NCBI RefSeq assembly: GCF_014191545.1
Contig: NZ_AP023361.1
Coordinates: forward strand, 1,764,501 to 1,828,500
Origin: Terrihabitans soli
GTDB lineage: Bacteria; Pseudomonadota; Alphaproteobacteria; Rhizobiales; Methylopilaceae
Reading direction: 5' to 3'
Length of the DNA: 64,000 nt
Part shown: piece after piece, positions 17,964 through 27,953 of the stretch
Position numbering within the stretch: the stretch's first letter is position 1
Layout of the letters: each line of letters starts with the position of its first letter
The notes under the pieces: generated by a model
What the model was told of the DNA's origin: nothing
Database searches by the model: none
What the model saw: only the letters and a program-made list of their open reading frames with translations
Translations under genes and position numbers: made by a program

Positions 17964-18498
17964 AACCGCGTGATCCGGGGATTCACAATGTCATCAACCC
18001 TGTGGAGGACAAGGGTTTCTACCTCACGGCGTCTCAACCGGGTCACACAACCGCTTGTCAAAGACCAGGTTTTCTATATGAAGGAAAGCGGCTTGCGCGT
18101 GCATGGCCTATGGCCTTGCCCATGCGTGATCGCGGTCCTGTCGCCCTGCCCTCTGCGCTTTGGCGAGGATCGTTCCGGATTGAGCCTTTCCAGAGGCGCC
18201 CGTCCAGTCCTGCCGGATCCCCCGGGCTGGTGCGAGCGGCAAGGCCATCCCAGCGCCCGGCGAAATGCACCGGCAAGCCTATCGATACCCCTGCTCCCGA
18301 GCGGGCAGACAGATTGGAGTCGAAGGCGGAGATGGCGAGCGGTCAGGCAAACCCCGACGCATGCGCACCCCGCCTCACGGCCATGATTTCGCACATCCTA
18401 TTCACTCAACATAGCGCCCGAGGCGCCGGCCCCATGCCGCGCGGAGACCATAGCTCCGCCGCGTTGCGCCGCGCCGGGCGCAGAATCAAAGGTTTCAC
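17964..18498 (+). promoter_or_regulatory. Divergent amidase/rne region; long rne leader
   Basis: These 535 bases hold no convincing gene. An open frame from 18002 runs into rne in another frame but has no family features. The region must carry the divergent promoters for the amidase and rne. Long leaders that RNase E cuts to autoregulate its own mRNA are known in enterobacteria; a similar role here is inferred. Several GC-rich inverted segments occur between 18160 and 18300. No consensus promoter with proper spacing was found. Confidence 0.5.
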
Positions 18499-21168
18499 AT
18501 GGCGAACAAGATGCTCATCGACGCCGCCCATCCGGAGGAGACCCGGGTCGTGGTGGCGCGCAGCGGCAATCGGATCGAGGAATTCGATTTCGAAAGCGCA
18601 AACCGCAAACAGCTTCGCGGCAATATCTATCTAGCGAAAGTCACGCGCGTCGAGCCGTCGCTTCAGGCGGCCTTCGTCGAATATGGCGGCAACCGCCACG
18701 GCTTCCTCGCGTTCAGCGAAATTCATCCGGACTATTATCAGATCCCGGTCGCCGACCGGCAGGCTCTGCTTGCCGAAGAAGAGCGCGAGTCGCGCGAGGA
18801 CGACGAGGCTGAAGAAGAAAAGCGCGAGGGCCGCGGCCGACGCCGCCGCCGCGGACGCGGCAGCAAGGCCAAGGACGCTCCGAAGGGCGAGACGGTCAGC
18901 GAAGAGCTGAACGCCGAAGACTCCGAAGGCGCTGAAGGCACGGAGGATACCGAGGCCGAGGACGCCGAGGAGCTCGAAGCCGCCGCTGCCGAAGAAGCAG
19001 AGGAAGCCGAGCGCGAAGCGGCCGAAGCCGAACAGGAAGCTCAGGAAGAAGCCGCGGCCGACGCCGCCGCCTCGGCCGGGACATCCGAAACCAGTTCGGA
19101 AACGGCTCCCGGCGATGTCGTCGAAGTGCGCGACGAGGCGAAAGACGAGATCGAATCCGTCGGCGCCGAAACGAATGTCGAAGAAGAGATGCCGCAGCGT
19201 CGCGAACCGCGCCGCATGCGTCATTACAAGATCCAGGAAGTCATCAAGCGCCGCCAGGTCCTGCTCGTTCAGGCGGTCAAGGAAGAACGCGGCACCAAGG
19301 GCGCGGCACTGACGACCTATCTGTCGTTGGCCGGACGCTATTCGGTTCTGATGCCGAACACCGCGCGCGGTGGCGGCATTTCGCGCAAGGTCACCAATGC
19401 GGCCGACCGCAAGAAGATGAAGGAAATCGCCGAGGATCTCGAAGTGCCGGAAGGCATGGGCGTGATCCTGCGCACCGCAGGCGCCAACCGCACAAAAGCG
19501 GAAGTGAAGCGCGATTTCGAATATCTGCTGCGTCTGTGGGAGACGGTGCGCGAGAACACGCTGCAGTCCACCGCCCCTGCCCTCGTCCATGAGGAAGGCT
19601 CGCTGGTCAAGCGCGCGATCCGCGATCTCTACAACAAGGATATCGACGAAGTTCTCGTCTCCGGCGAAGGCGCCTTCAAGGAGGCCAAGGACTTCATGCG
19701 CATGCTCATCCCGAGCCATGCCAAGAACGTCAAACTCTACCGCGACCAGATCCCGATCTTCACGCGCTTCGGCATCGATGCGCAGCTCGACGCGATGTTC
19801 TCGAACGTCGTCACGCTGAAATCGGGCGGCTATATCGTCATCAACCAGACGGAAGCGCTGGTTGCCGTCGACGTGAACTCGGGCCGCTCGACGCGCGAGC
19901 ACAATATCGAAGACACCGCGCTCCGGACCAATCTGGAAGCGGCGGAAGAAGTCTCCCGCCAGCTCCGCCTGCGCGACCTTGCCGGCCTCATCGTCGTCGA
20001 CTTCATCGACATGGAAGAGAACCGCAACAACCGCGCCGTCGAAAAGCGGCTCAAGGATTGTTTGAAGCACGACCGCGCCCGCATCCAGGTGGGACGCATC
20101 TCGCATTTCGGCCTTCTCGAAATGTCGCGCCAGCGCATCCGCACCGGCGTTCTCGAAAGCTCCTCGGATGTCTGCCCGGTCTGCGCGGGCTCCGGCCGCG
20201 TGCGTTCGGTGCCGTCGGTTGCGCTGCACGTGCTGCGTATCATCGAAGAGAATTTGCTGCGCAATTCGGGCTTCAACATCAATGTGCGCACGACCAATGC
20301 GGTCGCGCTCTACATTCTGAACCAGAAGCGCGGTCATCTGCGCGATATCGAAACGCGCTTCGGCGTCGAGATCACCTTCATCTCCGATGAGCATCTGGCG
20401 GTCGGCGAACATTGCGTCATTCAGCGCGGCGAGCCGTCGACGGGAACGCCGATCGCACCGCAACTGACGCCGGTGCCGGTCGATGAAATCGACGATGCCG
20501 AAATCGAAGACGACGATGCCGAGGACGGCGAGGAAAACGCCGAAGGCGGCGAAGTCCGTGCGGAGCGCGCCGAGCGCGGTGAGCGTGCCGGACGCGAGCG
20601 TTCCGAAGGCGACGACAGCGAAGGCGGACGCCGCCGCCGGCGCCGCAGGCGCCGCGGCCGCGGACGCGGCGGCGAAGGCCGTGAGGATCGGGAAGACCGG
20701 CCGATGCAGACGGCCGAGACCGGCGATGTCGAAGGCGGCGTGATCGAAGCGGACGAAGACTCCGCCTCGGCCGCCATCATGACCGACAAGCCGCAGAGAA
20801 GCGGAACCGCTGAAGGCGATAGCGAAGCTGAAGGCCGCCGCCCGCGCCGGCGCGGACGCCGCGGCGGACGCAACCGCAACCGCAACGGCGCGCCGAAGGA
20901 CGGCGATGTCGAATTCGCGCAGAGCGAAGGCGATATTCCGGATACGGCGGATGACGAGGATGACGAGGACGAAGCGCCTGCCGCTGAGGCCAAGCCGGCT
21001 GAAGCAAAGCCCGCTGCGGCGAAGGCGGCTCCGGCTCCCGCGCCCGTCGCCGCAATAGGCGAAGACGATGCGGAAGACGCTCCGGCCAAACCACGCCGCC
21101 GCGTCGAATCCACGCCGCCGCCCGAACAGCCGAAGCGCGCCGGCTGGTGGAACCGGCTGAAGGGCTAA
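18499..21168 (+). CDS. rne: Ribonuclease E/G family protein, split S1 domain
   Basis: An 889-residue RNase E, the core nuclease of mRNA decay and rRNA processing. The S1 domain starts at NIYLAKVTRVEPSLQAAFVEYGG (broken by a strongly acidic, Glu/Ala-rich insertion at about residues 85-235) and resumes at IQEVIKRRQVLLVQ. Catalytic aspartates lie in VAVDVNSG and VVDFIDM; the zinc link is CPVCAGSGRVRS near 560. The C-terminal 200 residues are low complexity, with Arg-rich RNA-binding patches (RRRRRRRGRGRGG), an Ala/Lys/Pro tail and a terminal KRAGWWNRLKG. The acidic insertion is known in alphaproteobacterial RNase E. An intrinsic terminator follows. Confidence 0.95.
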   Translation: MANKMLIDAAHPEETRVVVARSGNRIEEFDFESANRKQLRGNIYLAKVTRVEPSLQAAFVEYGGNRHGFLAFSEIHPDYYQIPVADRQALLAEEERESREDDEAEEEKREGRGRRRRRGRGSKAKDAPKGETVSEELNAEDSEGAEGTEDTEAEDAEELEAAAAEEAEEAEREAAEAEQEAQEEAAADAAASAGTSETSSETAPGDVVEVRDEAKDEIESVGAETNVEEEMPQRREPRRMRHYKIQEVIKRRQVLLVQAVKEERGTKGAALTTYLSLAGRYSVLMPNTARGGGISRKVTNAADRKKMKEIAEDLEVPEGMGVILRTAGANRTKAEVKRDFEYLLRLWETVRENTLQSTAPALVHEEGSLVKRAIRDLYNKDIDEVLVSGEGAFKEAKDFMRMLIPSHAKNVKLYRDQIPIFTRFGIDAQLDAMFSNVVTLKSGGYIVINQTEALVAVDVNSGRSTREHNIEDTALRTNLEAAEEVSRQLRLRDLAGLIVVDFIDMEENRNNRAVEKRLKDCLKHDRARIQVGRISHFGLLEMSRQRIRTGVLESSSDVCPVCAGSGRVRSVPSVALHVLRIIEENLLRNSGFNINVRTTNAVALYILNQKRGHLRDIETRFGVEITFISDEHLAVGEHCVIQRGEPSTGTPIAPQLTPVPVDEIDDAEIEDDDAEDGEENAEGGEVRAERAERGERAGRERSEGDDSEGGRRRRRRRRRGRGRGGEGREDREDRPMQTAETGDVEGGVIEADEDSASAAIMTDKPQRSGTAEGDSEAEGRRPRRRGRRGGRNRNRNGAPKDGDVEFAQSEGDIPDTADDEDDEDEAPAAEAKPAEAKPAAAKAAPAPAPVAAIGEDDAEDAPAKPRRRVESTPPPEQPKRAGWWNRLKG

Positions 21169-21189
21169 GCGCCCGAACGAGAAAAGATC

Positions 21190-21222
21190 AAAATGGCTCC
21201 GGCATCACCGGAGCCATTTTTT
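21190..21222. terminator. Intrinsic terminator of rne, overlapping the end of the convergent gene
   Basis: A perfect 13-base-pair stem (21190-21202 with 21208-21220, AAAATGGCTCCGG and its complement) closes a five-base loop and is followed by further T residues. The loop contains the stop codon of the minus-strand aminotransferase and the downstream arm encodes its last residues (KKWLR). Confidence 0.92.
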
Positions 21223-22383
21223 CATCCGCTGCGCCGCTTCCGCGATCTCGGCTTCCGCCCCGGCAAACGAAAAGCGTAAATACCGGTGACCGCGCGCCCG
21301 GTCGAAATCATTGCCCGGCGTTGCCGCAACGCCTGCCTCTTCAAGCAGAGCTTTGGCGAACGCGACGCTGTCATTGGTGAAGCGGGCAACATCCGCATAA
21401 AGATAAAACGCGCCGTCCGCCGGCAGAAAACTGTCCATGCCGGATTTGGGCAGAACATCGAGCAGAAGCGCGCGGTTGCGCGCATAGATCGCGCGGATGT
21501 CCTCCAGCTCCTCTTTCGCATCGAGCGCAGCTTCCGCGGCGATCTGCGACAGCAGCGGCGCGGAAATGAAGAGGTTCTGCGCCAGGCGCTCGAAGGTGCG
21601 CTCCATACCGTCCGGCACGACAAGCCAGCCGATGCGCCAGCCGGTCATGCACCAGTATTTCGAAAAGCTGTTGACGATCACGGCATTGTCATCGAAGCGC
21701 AGCGCTGTCTCCGCCGCCGCCCCATAAGTGAGCCCGTGATAGATTTCGTCGGAGATCAGGCGGATGCCGAGCCGCGCACAGGTCTCTGCAATCTCGGCCA
21801 GCGCCTCGGGCGCGATCACCGTGCCGGAGGGATTGGCCGGGCTCATCACCAAAACACCCGCAAGCTTCGCCTTGGCATGCGCCGCCTCGATCGCCGCGGC
21901 ATCGAGTGCCCAGCGCGTGTCCGGTCCCGTTTCGATCTCGACGGTCTCCAGCCCGAACGCCGTGAGCATGGTTTTGTAGGGCGGATAGCCGGGCGCCGAG
22001 ATTGCAACGCGCTCTCCCGGATTGAACAGCGCCAGAAACGCCAGAAGAAACCCTGCCGAAGAGCCGATGGTCACCGCGATCCGTTCCGGCGCGATGTCGA
22101 GCCCGTAGGCATCGCGGTAATGGCGGGCGATCCGGTTTCGAAGGGACGGACGGCCCAGTGCCTCGGTATAACCGATCAGCCCGCCCTTCAGTGCCTGTGC
22201 CGCCGCCTCCCGCGCCGCTTTGGGCGCCGGGAAGCTCGGCTCGCCGATCTCCATATGAATGACCGAGCGCCCCTCGCCTTCGAGGCGGCGGGCCGCCGAC
22301 AGGACATCCATGGCGATGAACGGCTCGACTTCCGCCCGGGCGGCGTATAGGAGGCGTCTGGCGCGGTCTTCCCTGTCAGTCAC
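21205..22383 (-). CDS. Class I/II PLP-dependent aminotransferase
   Basis: A 392-residue fold-type I aminotransferase (AAT_I, AspC-like group), likely acting on an amino acid and a 2-oxoacid in the cytosol. Visible features are the substrate loop EIGEPSFPAPKAA, the cofactor region GSSAGFLLAFLALF, NPSGTV, the aspartate of ISDEIYHGL, and the PLP lysine in NSFSKYWCMTGWRIGW. The final arginine loop GYLRFSFAGAE-like segment is near the end (YLRFSFAG). The specific substrate cannot be told. Its last codons lie in the rne terminator. It is divergent from the M48 protease gene. Confidence 0.88.
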   Translation of the reverse strand: MTDREDRARRLLYAARAEVEPFIAMDVLSAARRLEGEGRSVIHMEIGEPSFPAPKAAREAAAQALKGGLIGYTEALGRPSLRNRIARHYRDAYGLDIAPERIAVTIGSSAGFLLAFLALFNPGERVAISAPGYPPYKTMLTAFGLETVEIETGPDTRWALDAAAIEAAHAKAKLAGVLVMSPANPSGTVIAPEALAEIAETCARLGIRLISDEIYHGLTYGAAAETALRFDDNAVIVNSFSKYWCMTGWRIGWLVVPDGMERTFERLAQNLFISAPLLSQIAAEAALDAKEELEDIRAIYARNRALLLDVLPKSGMDSFLPADGAFYLYADVARFTNDSVAFAKALLEEAGVAATPGNDFDRARGHRYLRFSFAGAEAEIAEAAQRMKKWLR

Positions 22384-22430
22384 GCTGCCCGCGCCCCTTT
22401 TGCGCCACCATTATCGTGCATCGCCGCGCT

Positions 22431-23846
22431 ATGCCGCTCTCCGATCCCAAGCGCAAGTCCGCCCGGGCCGCCCTCCGCCGCACGATCGCGCTTTTCGGCG
22501 CCCTGACGATTGCCGCAAGCGCCGTCCCGGCGCCGGCTTTGGCGCAGGCCAAGGATCGTCTTGCGCCGGTTCGCGACACCGAGATCGAAGAGCTGATGCG
22601 CGATTATACGGTGCCGCTGCTGAAGGCGGCGGGGGTCAATCCCGGCGCGGTCGATATCGTCCTTATCAATGACATGTCGTTCAACGCTTTCGTGTCGAAC
22701 GGCCAGCGCATTTTCATCAATCTCGGCGCCATCGTCGAATCCAAGGTGCCGAACCAGCTGATCGGCGTGCTGGCCCATGAAACGGGCCATATCGCCGGCG
22801 GGCATCTGTCCAATCTGCGCCAGCGCATCGACCAGGCGCAGACGCGCGCCGTCATTGCGATGCTCGCCGGCATCGCTGCCGTCGCCGGCGGGGTCGCGGC
22901 CGGCGCCAGCGGCAACGCCATGAGCGGCGCCGCGACGGCCGCCGCAACCATGCCCGGAAGCGTCGTGCAGCGCGACATGCTGGCCTATATCCGCGCCCAG
23001 GAGCAGGCCGCCGATCAGGCCGGCGTGTCTTACCTCGCAAAAACCGGGCAGTCCGCGCAGGGCATGCTCGACACGTTCAAGGGCTTTGCCGACAAGAGCA
23101 TGTTCTCGGCCCGCTTCGTCGATCCCTATGCGGTGACGCATCCGATGCCCGTCGAACGCATTGCGCTGCTCGAACGCATCGCCAAGGAAAGTCCCTACCT
23201 CGCCGTGAAGGATCCGCCGGCCCTTCTGCAACGCCATCAGATGGTGCAGGCGAAAATCTACGCCTTCGTCAAAGATGCAGGCTTCATCGCGCGTAAATAC
23301 CCCGCAAGCGACACCTCGCTTCCGGCGCGTTATGCCCGCGCCGTCTCGGCCTACCGTTTCGGCAATATCGAGGACTCGCAGCGCCAGATCGATGCCCTGA
23401 TCGCCACCGATCCGTCGAACCCTTATTTCTACGAGCTCAAAGGCCAGGCGCTGCTCGAAACCGGGCATCCCAAACAGGCGATTGCGCCGCTGCGGCAGGC
23501 CGCATCGATGAAGCCGCGCGCCGGCCTCATCCGCATGATGCTCGGCGAAGCGATGGTTGCCTCGGGCGATAACAGCCTGCTCGATGCGGCGATGACCGAG
23601 CTCCGGCAGGCGACCGCCTATGAGAAGGAAGCGGCCAAGGCCTATCGCTTTCTGGCCGTCGGCTATGGCCGCAAGGGCCAGAACGCCGAAGCCGATCTCG
23701 CATCCGCGCAATCCTACTTTTATGCGGGCGACACGAAGACGGCCAAATCGCTCGCCGCGCGCGCCAAGAGTCAGCTCGCCTCCGGTTCGCCGAGCTGGTT
23801 GCGTGCTGACGACATCGTCAACTACCGTAGCCCGAAACTGAAATAA
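22431..23846 (+). CDS. M48 family metalloprotease with TPR region (BepA-like)
   Basis: A 471-residue periplasmic protease resembling BepA/YfgC. The start at 22431 gives MPLSDPKRKSARAALRR and then a signal peptide ending near ALAQA. The zinc motif HEXXH is in LAHETGHIAGGH, with the third ligand Glu in AQEQAADQAGV near residue 190. The C-terminal 200 residues contain TPR-like helices (from ARYARAVSAYRFGNIEDS). BepA helps assemble or degrade outer-membrane proteins such as the LPS translocon; a like role is inferred. The DsbA-like protein follows 39 bases downstream and may be co-transcribed. Confidence 0.88.
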   Translation: MPLSDPKRKSARAALRRTIALFGALTIAASAVPAPALAQAKDRLAPVRDTEIEELMRDYTVPLLKAAGVNPGAVDIVLINDMSFNAFVSNGQRIFINLGAIVESKVPNQLIGVLAHETGHIAGGHLSNLRQRIDQAQTRAVIAMLAGIAAVAGGVAAGASGNAMSGAATAAATMPGSVVQRDMLAYIRAQEQAADQAGVSYLAKTGQSAQGMLDTFKGFADKSMFSARFVDPYAVTHPMPVERIALLERIAKESPYLAVKDPPALLQRHQMVQAKIYAFVKDAGFIARKYPASDTSLPARYARAVSAYRFGNIEDSQRQIDALIATDPSNPYFYELKGQALLETGHPKQAIAPLRQAASMKPRAGLIRMMLGEAMVASGDNSLLDAAMTELRQATAYEKEAAKAYRFLAVGYGRKGQNAEADLASAQSYFYAGDTKTAKSLAARAKSQLASGSPSWLRADDIVNYRSPKLK

Positions 23847-23885
23847 GCGCTGTTTAAGACCGGCGCTGCCGAAAGGATTGATCTC

Positions 23886-24668
23886 TTGACCCCTCTGCGC
23901 ATCCTCGCGATTGCGGTTGCCGCTTTAGCCGGCATCGGAATTTTCGTTCTGCCCCGCTACCTCGTCGCCGACACGGCAGCGGGCGCAGGCTCTCCCGACC
24001 GGGCGTCAACCGAGCGGATCGTCCGCGACTATCTCCTCGCCAATCCGCAGATCCTGCGCGAAGTCGCCGAAAAATTGCGCGAGCAGGACGAGAAGAAGGC
24101 CGATGAAGCGCGCGCCGATGTGTTCCGCAAAGGCGCGTCCGACATCTATGACTCTCCGCATCAGGTCGTGCTCGGCAATCCGAACGGCGATGTCACTTTG
24201 GTCGAATTCTTCGATTACAATTGCGGCTACTGCAAACAGGCGCTCGCCGATACCGAAGAATTGCTGAAGGCCGATCCGAAGCTGCGCCTCGTGCTCAAGG
24301 AATTCCCGGTTCTCGGGCAGGATTCCGTCGATGCGGCGCGCGTTGCCGTCGCGCTCTATTCGCAGGCGCCCGACAAATATCTCGAATTCCACCGCCGTCT
24401 CCTATCGGCGGAGTCCGCTTCCGCGGAAGTCGCTCTCGGCATCGCCAAGGATGTCGGCGTCGACACCGCCAAGCTGTCGGCCGCTTTGGCCGATCCCAAG
24501 ATCGAACAGAACCTCGTTGCCGTTCAGAGGCTGGCCAAATCGCTCGGCATTAACGGCACGCCGACCTATGTCATCGCCGACAGGGTCCTGCCCGGGGTCG
24601 GAGGCGCCGATACCCTGAAAGACCTCATCGCCAATGTCCGCAAATGCGGCGAAGTGGGCTGTTCGTAA
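23886..24668 (+). CDS. DsbA family thiol-disulfide protein (Com1-like)
   Basis: A 260-residue exported thioredoxin-fold protein. It begins with TTG at 23886 and a membrane-spanning or signal segment (ILAIAVAALAGIGIFVL), then an N-terminal ScsC-like helical part and the active site FDYNCGYCKQ with the CGYC redox pair. The cis-proline loop is GTPTYV near residue 225. Two more cysteines (Cys-Gly-Glu-Val-Gly-Cys) sit at the very C-terminus. It probably oxidises or isomerises periplasmic disulfides, in the manner of DsbA/Com1. It follows the M48 protease on the same strand. Confidence 0.9.
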   Translation: MTPLRILAIAVAALAGIGIFVLPRYLVADTAAGAGSPDRASTERIVRDYLLANPQILREVAEKLREQDEKKADEARADVFRKGASDIYDSPHQVVLGNPNGDVTLVEFFDYNCGYCKQALADTEELLKADPKLRLVLKEFPVLGQDSVDAARVAVALYSQAPDKYLEFHRRLLSAESASAEVALGIAKDVGVDTAKLSAALADPKIEQNLVAVQRLAKSLGINGTPTYVIADRVLPGVGGADTLKDLIANVRKCGEVGCS

Positions 24669-24686
24669 CCTTGACCCCAAGGGATA

Positions 24687-24710
24687 GGGGGTGGTCCCGG
24701 CCACCCCCTT
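24687..24710 (+). terminator. Possible terminator hairpin after the DsbA-like gene
   Basis: GGGGGTGG (24687-24694) and CCACCCCC (24701-24708) form an eight-pair stem with a six-base loop, followed by only two T residues. The poor T-run makes it a weak or processed terminator. Confidence 0.35.
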
Positions 24711-24782
24711 CCCCTCACCCCCGGCCCCGTATAAGAAGCGCCGGATCATCTACCGGCCCCTCGAGAAGGCCCTGATCCCGGC

Positions 24783-25226
24783 ATGACCTCCACCGTCTTC
24801 GTCCTGAACGGCCCGAACCTGAACCTGCTCGGCCTGCGCGAGCCGGAAATCTACGGTTCGGATACGCTGAATGACATCGAGGACCGGGTGGCCGCCCGCG
24901 CCAAACAGCTTGGCCTTTCGGTGGATTTCCGGCAGACCAATGTGGAAGGTCAGCTCGTAGACTGGATTCAGGAGGCGCGGACCAAGGCCAAGGGGATTAT
25001 CATCAACCCCGCCGCCTATACCCATACCTCGGTCGCCCTGCACGACGCCCTGAAGGCGGCGGATGTTCCGGTGATCGAAGTGCACCTGTCGAATACGTAT
25101 GCCCGCGAGGAATTCCGCCATCATTCCTATGTGTCGCCCGTGGCGCACGGAATTGTTGTCGGCTTCGGCGCATACGGCTACGAACTCGCGCTCGACGGCC
25201 TCGCGCGCATCATCGCTAAGAACTGA
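24783..25226 (+). CDS. aroQ: 3-dehydroquinate dehydratase, type II
   Basis: A 147-residue type II dehydroquinase for step three of the shikimate pathway. Hallmarks: [20 protein letters not shown] at the start (active-site Asn and Tyr), [32 protein letters not shown], and the [18 protein letters not shown] loop with the catalytic histidine. The length is exactly that of the family. It lies 26 bases ahead of accB and is the usual first gene of an aroQ-accB-accC set in alphaproteobacteria. Confidence 0.96.
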   Translation: MTSTVFVLNGPNLNLLGLREPEIYGSDTLNDIEDRVAARAKQLGLSVDFRQTNVEGQLVDWIQEARTKAKGIIINPAAYTHTSVALHDALKAADVPVIEVHLSNTYAREEFRHHSYVSPVAHGIVVGFGAYGYELALDGLARIIAKN

Positions 25227-25252
25227 CGCCCTTCGGAGAGAAAGAAGAATTC

Positions 25253-25726
25253 ATGGCCAAGGACGTTAAAAGCTCGGGCGGCTCGAACGGTGTGAACTCC
25301 GATCTGATCCGCGAGCTTGCCCAATTGCTCAAGGAAACCGATCTCTCCGAGATCGAGATCGAAAACGCCGGCCTCAAAGTGCGCGTCGCGCGCAGCCTCA
25401 CGGTCAGCGCGCCGGTCTATGCGCCTGCGGCCGCAGCGCCCGCGGCAGCCGCCTCGGCGCCGGCCGCCAAATCGGCAGATCCCGCGAAAGCGCCGGGCGC
25501 CGTGCTCTCGCCCATGGTCGGCACCGCCTACCGCTCGCCGGAGCCGGGCGCCAAAGTGTTCGTCGATGTCGGCCAGGATGTCCGTCAGGGCCAGACGCTT
25601 CTGATCATCGAAGCGATGAAGACCATGAACGCCATTCCGGCGCCGAAAGCCGGCAAGGTGAAGGAGATCCTGATCGAAGACGGGCAGCCGGTCGAATTCG
25701 GCCAGCCCCTCATGATCGTCGAATAA
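25253..25726 (+). CDS. accB: Acetyl-CoA carboxylase biotin carboxyl carrier protein
   Basis: A 157-residue BCCP, the biotin carrier of acetyl-CoA carboxylase. An N-terminal helical part ([20 protein letters not shown]) is joined by an Ala/Pro linker (about residues 60-85) to the biotinyl domain; the biotinylated lysine lies in [10 protein letters not shown]. The domain ends GQPLMIVE as usual. It is eight bases before accC and forms one operon with aroQ, accC and probably aat. Confidence 0.97.
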   Translation: MAKDVKSSGGSNGVNSDLIRELAQLLKETDLSEIEIENAGLKVRVARSLTVSAPVYAPAAAAPAAAASAPAAKSADPAKAPGAVLSPMVGTAYRSPEPGAKVFVDVGQDVRQGQTLLIIEAMKTMNAIPAPKAGKVKEILIEDGQPVEFGQPLMIVE

Positions 25727-25733
25727 GATCTCG

Positions 25734-27086
25734 ATGTTCGACAAGGTCCTCATCGCCAATCGCGGCGAGATCGCGCTCCGGGTGCTCCGCGCCTGCAAAG
25801 AGCTCGGCATCGCAACCGTCGCCGTGCATTCCACCGCCGACAGCGACTCCATGCATGTGAAGCTCGCCGACGAGGCGGTGTGCATCGGACCGCCCGCCGC
25901 GCGCGACAGCTATCTGAACGTTCCGCAGCTTCTGGCCGCCTGTGAGATCACTGGCGCCGATGCCGTGCATCCCGGCTACGGCTTTTTGTCCGAGAATGCG
26001 CGCTTTGCCGAAATTCTCGACGAGCACGACATCGTCTTTATCGGCCCCAAGGCCGAGCATATCCGCGTCATGGGCGACAAGATCGCCGCCAAGCAGACGG
26101 CCAAGCGCCTCGGCATCCCTGTGGTGCCGGGCTCGGACGGTGGCGTGACGGAAGACGCCGAAGCCCTGCGCATCGCCAAAGACATCGGTTTCCCGGTCAT
26201 CATCAAGGCGGCCGCCGGCGGCGGCGGACGCGGCATGAAGGTCGCGCTCGGCGAACACGATATGTCGATTGCGCTGTCGACCGCCCGCTCGGAAGCCAAA
26301 GCCGCTTTCGGCGACGATGCGGTCTATATCGAGAAGTATTTACAGAAGCCGCGCCATATCGAAATCCAGGTCATGGGCGACGGCCAGGGCAATGCGGTGC
26401 ATCTTGGCGAGCGCGACTGCTCGCTGCAGCGCCGCCATCAGAAAGTCTGGGAAGAGGCGCCCTCGCCCGCGCTCAACGCCGAAGCGCGTGAGCGCATCGG
26501 CGGCACGGTTGCGAAAGCGATGGCCGATCTCGGCTATCTCGGCGCCGGCACGATCGAGTTTCTCTACGAGAACGGCGAGTTCTACTTCATCGAGATGAAC
26601 ACCCGTATCCAGGTGGAGCATCCGGTGACGGAAATGATCACCGGCATCGATCTGGTCAACGAACAGATCCGCGTTGCCGGCGGCGCGACTTTGTCCTTCA
26701 CCCAGGACGATGTGAAGCTCTCGGGCCACGCCATCGAATGCCGCGTCAACGCCGAGAACCCGGCGACCTTCCGGCCCTCGCCCGGCAAGATCACGCAATG
26801 GCACGTGCCCGGCGGCCTTGGCGTGCGCGTCGACAGCCACGCCTATCAGGGCTACACGATCCCGCCCTATTACGACTCGCTTGCCGGCAAGCTCATCGTT
26901 CACGGCAAGACGCGCACCGAATGCCTGATGCGCTTGCGCCGTGCGCTCGACGAGTTCGTCGTCGACGGTATCGAGACGACGCTGCCGCTGTTCCGCACGC
27001 TTGTGCGCGATCCGGACATCCAGGACGGCCGCTACGACATCCACTGGCTGGAAAAGCGCCTCGCCGAAGGGCTGATGGAAGGCTGA
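25734..27086 (+). CDS. accC: Acetyl-CoA carboxylase biotin carboxylase subunit
   Basis: A 450-residue biotin carboxylase with an ATP-grasp fold, which carboxylates biotin on AccB. Motifs: [20 protein letters not shown] at the start, [15 protein letters not shown], the glycine-rich [11 protein letters not shown] loop, [12 protein letters not shown], and the catalytic [14 protein letters not shown]. The length equals that of the family. The operon with accB supplies malonyl-CoA; the transcarboxylase subunits (accA, accD) are not in this window. Confidence 0.98.
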   Translation: MFDKVLIANRGEIALRVLRACKELGIATVAVHSTADSDSMHVKLADEAVCIGPPAARDSYLNVPQLLAACEITGADAVHPGYGFLSENARFAEILDEHDIVFIGPKAEHIRVMGDKIAAKQTAKRLGIPVVPGSDGGVTEDAEALRIAKDIGFPVIIKAAAGGGGRGMKVALGEHDMSIALSTARSEAKAAFGDDAVYIEKYLQKPRHIEIQVMGDGQGNAVHLGERDCSLQRRHQKVWEEAPSPALNAEARERIGGTVAKAMADLGYLGAGTIEFLYENGEFYFIEMNTRIQVEHPVTEMITGIDLVNEQIRVAGGATLSFTQDDVKLSGHAIECRVNAENPATFRPSPGKITQWHVPGGLGVRVDSHAYQGYTIPPYYDSLAGKLIVHGKTRTECLMRLRRALDEFVVDGIETTLPLFRTLVRDPDIQDGRYDIHWLEKRLAEGLMEG

Positions 27087-27215
27087 AGCCTCCCTTCGCG
27101 TGGATTTTCAATATCTTGGAGTGATCGCGCCCGGGCGCCAATTCCGCGCGGGAAATCGGTCTGCCATGCGCGGGGCGCTCTTCCACCTTTAACCTCTCTG
27201 CGCCAAAATTACCCC

Positions 27216-27890
27216 ATGACGCGCATCAACGATGTCCTCGTCGAGATCACGCCGGAAGTGCTGCTCAAGGCCTATGCCTGCGGCATCTTTCCGATGGCCG
27301 AAAGCGCCAGCGATCCGGGCCTCTACTGGATCGAGCCCGACCGGCGCGGCGTCATCCCGCTCGACAAGTTCCATATCCCGTCGCGCCTCGCGCGCACGGT
27401 GCGCGCCGACCGTTTTGAAATTCGCATCGACCATGATTTCGAGGGCGTTCTCGCCGGCTGCGCCGCGCCCGCCCCGGGACGGCGCAAAACCTGGATCAAC
27501 CGCCGGATCCGGCGTCTTTACACCGATCTTTTCGCCATCGGCCATTGCCACACCGTCGAAGCCTATGAAGACGGCAAACTCGTCGGCGGGCTTTACGGCG
27601 TGCGGCTCGGCGGCGCTTTTTTCGGCGAGAGCATGTTCCATAAGGAGCGCGACGCCTCGAAGGTCGCTCTGGTGCATCTCAGCGCGCGTCTCGTCAAAGG
27701 CGGCTTTCGGCTGCTGGACACGCAATTCGTCACGGATCATCTGAAGACGTTCGGCGCTGTCGATGTGTCGCGCCGCGCCTATCATGCGCTGCTCGAAGCC
27801 GCGCTCCCGGAAAGCGGCGATTTCTTCGCCTGGCCGAAAGACATGAAGGTCTCGGGCGCGGATGCCCTTGCAGCCCTCGCCGACCGTTAA
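27216..27890 (+). CDS. aat: Leucyl/phenylalanyl-tRNA-protein transferase
   Basis: A 224-residue Aat, which moves Leu or Phe from aminoacyl-tRNA to the N-terminal Lys or Arg of proteins, creating an N-degron. Family segments: [89 protein letters not shown]. It follows accC by 130 bases on the same strand. ClpS and ClpA, which act on these tags, are encoded at 57.5-60.3 kb. Confidence 0.96.
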   Translation: MTRINDVLVEITPEVLLKAYACGIFPMAESASDPGLYWIEPDRRGVIPLDKFHIPSRLARTVRADRFEIRIDHDFEGVLAGCAAPAPGRRKTWINRRIRRLYTDLFAIGHCHTVEAYEDGKLVGGLYGVRLGGAFFGESMFHKERDASKVALVHLSARLVKGGFRLLDTQFVTDHLKTFGAVDVSRRAYHALLEAALPESGDFFAWPKDMKVSGADALAALADR

Positions 27891-27953
27891 TGTTTTAAGC
27901 AAATCAGAAAGCTGGGCTTCAATCAGCGGATGTAATCTTGGCGGCAAGCCGCC

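Noticed and set aside
18054-18079. CTTGTC and CTATAT in the rne leader as a promoter
   Set aside because: The spacing is 14 bases, too short for the usual 17.
18002-18634. A 210-codon frame running into rne in another frame
   Set aside because: No domain, no signal peptide, low-quality composition and overlap with the well-supported rne start.
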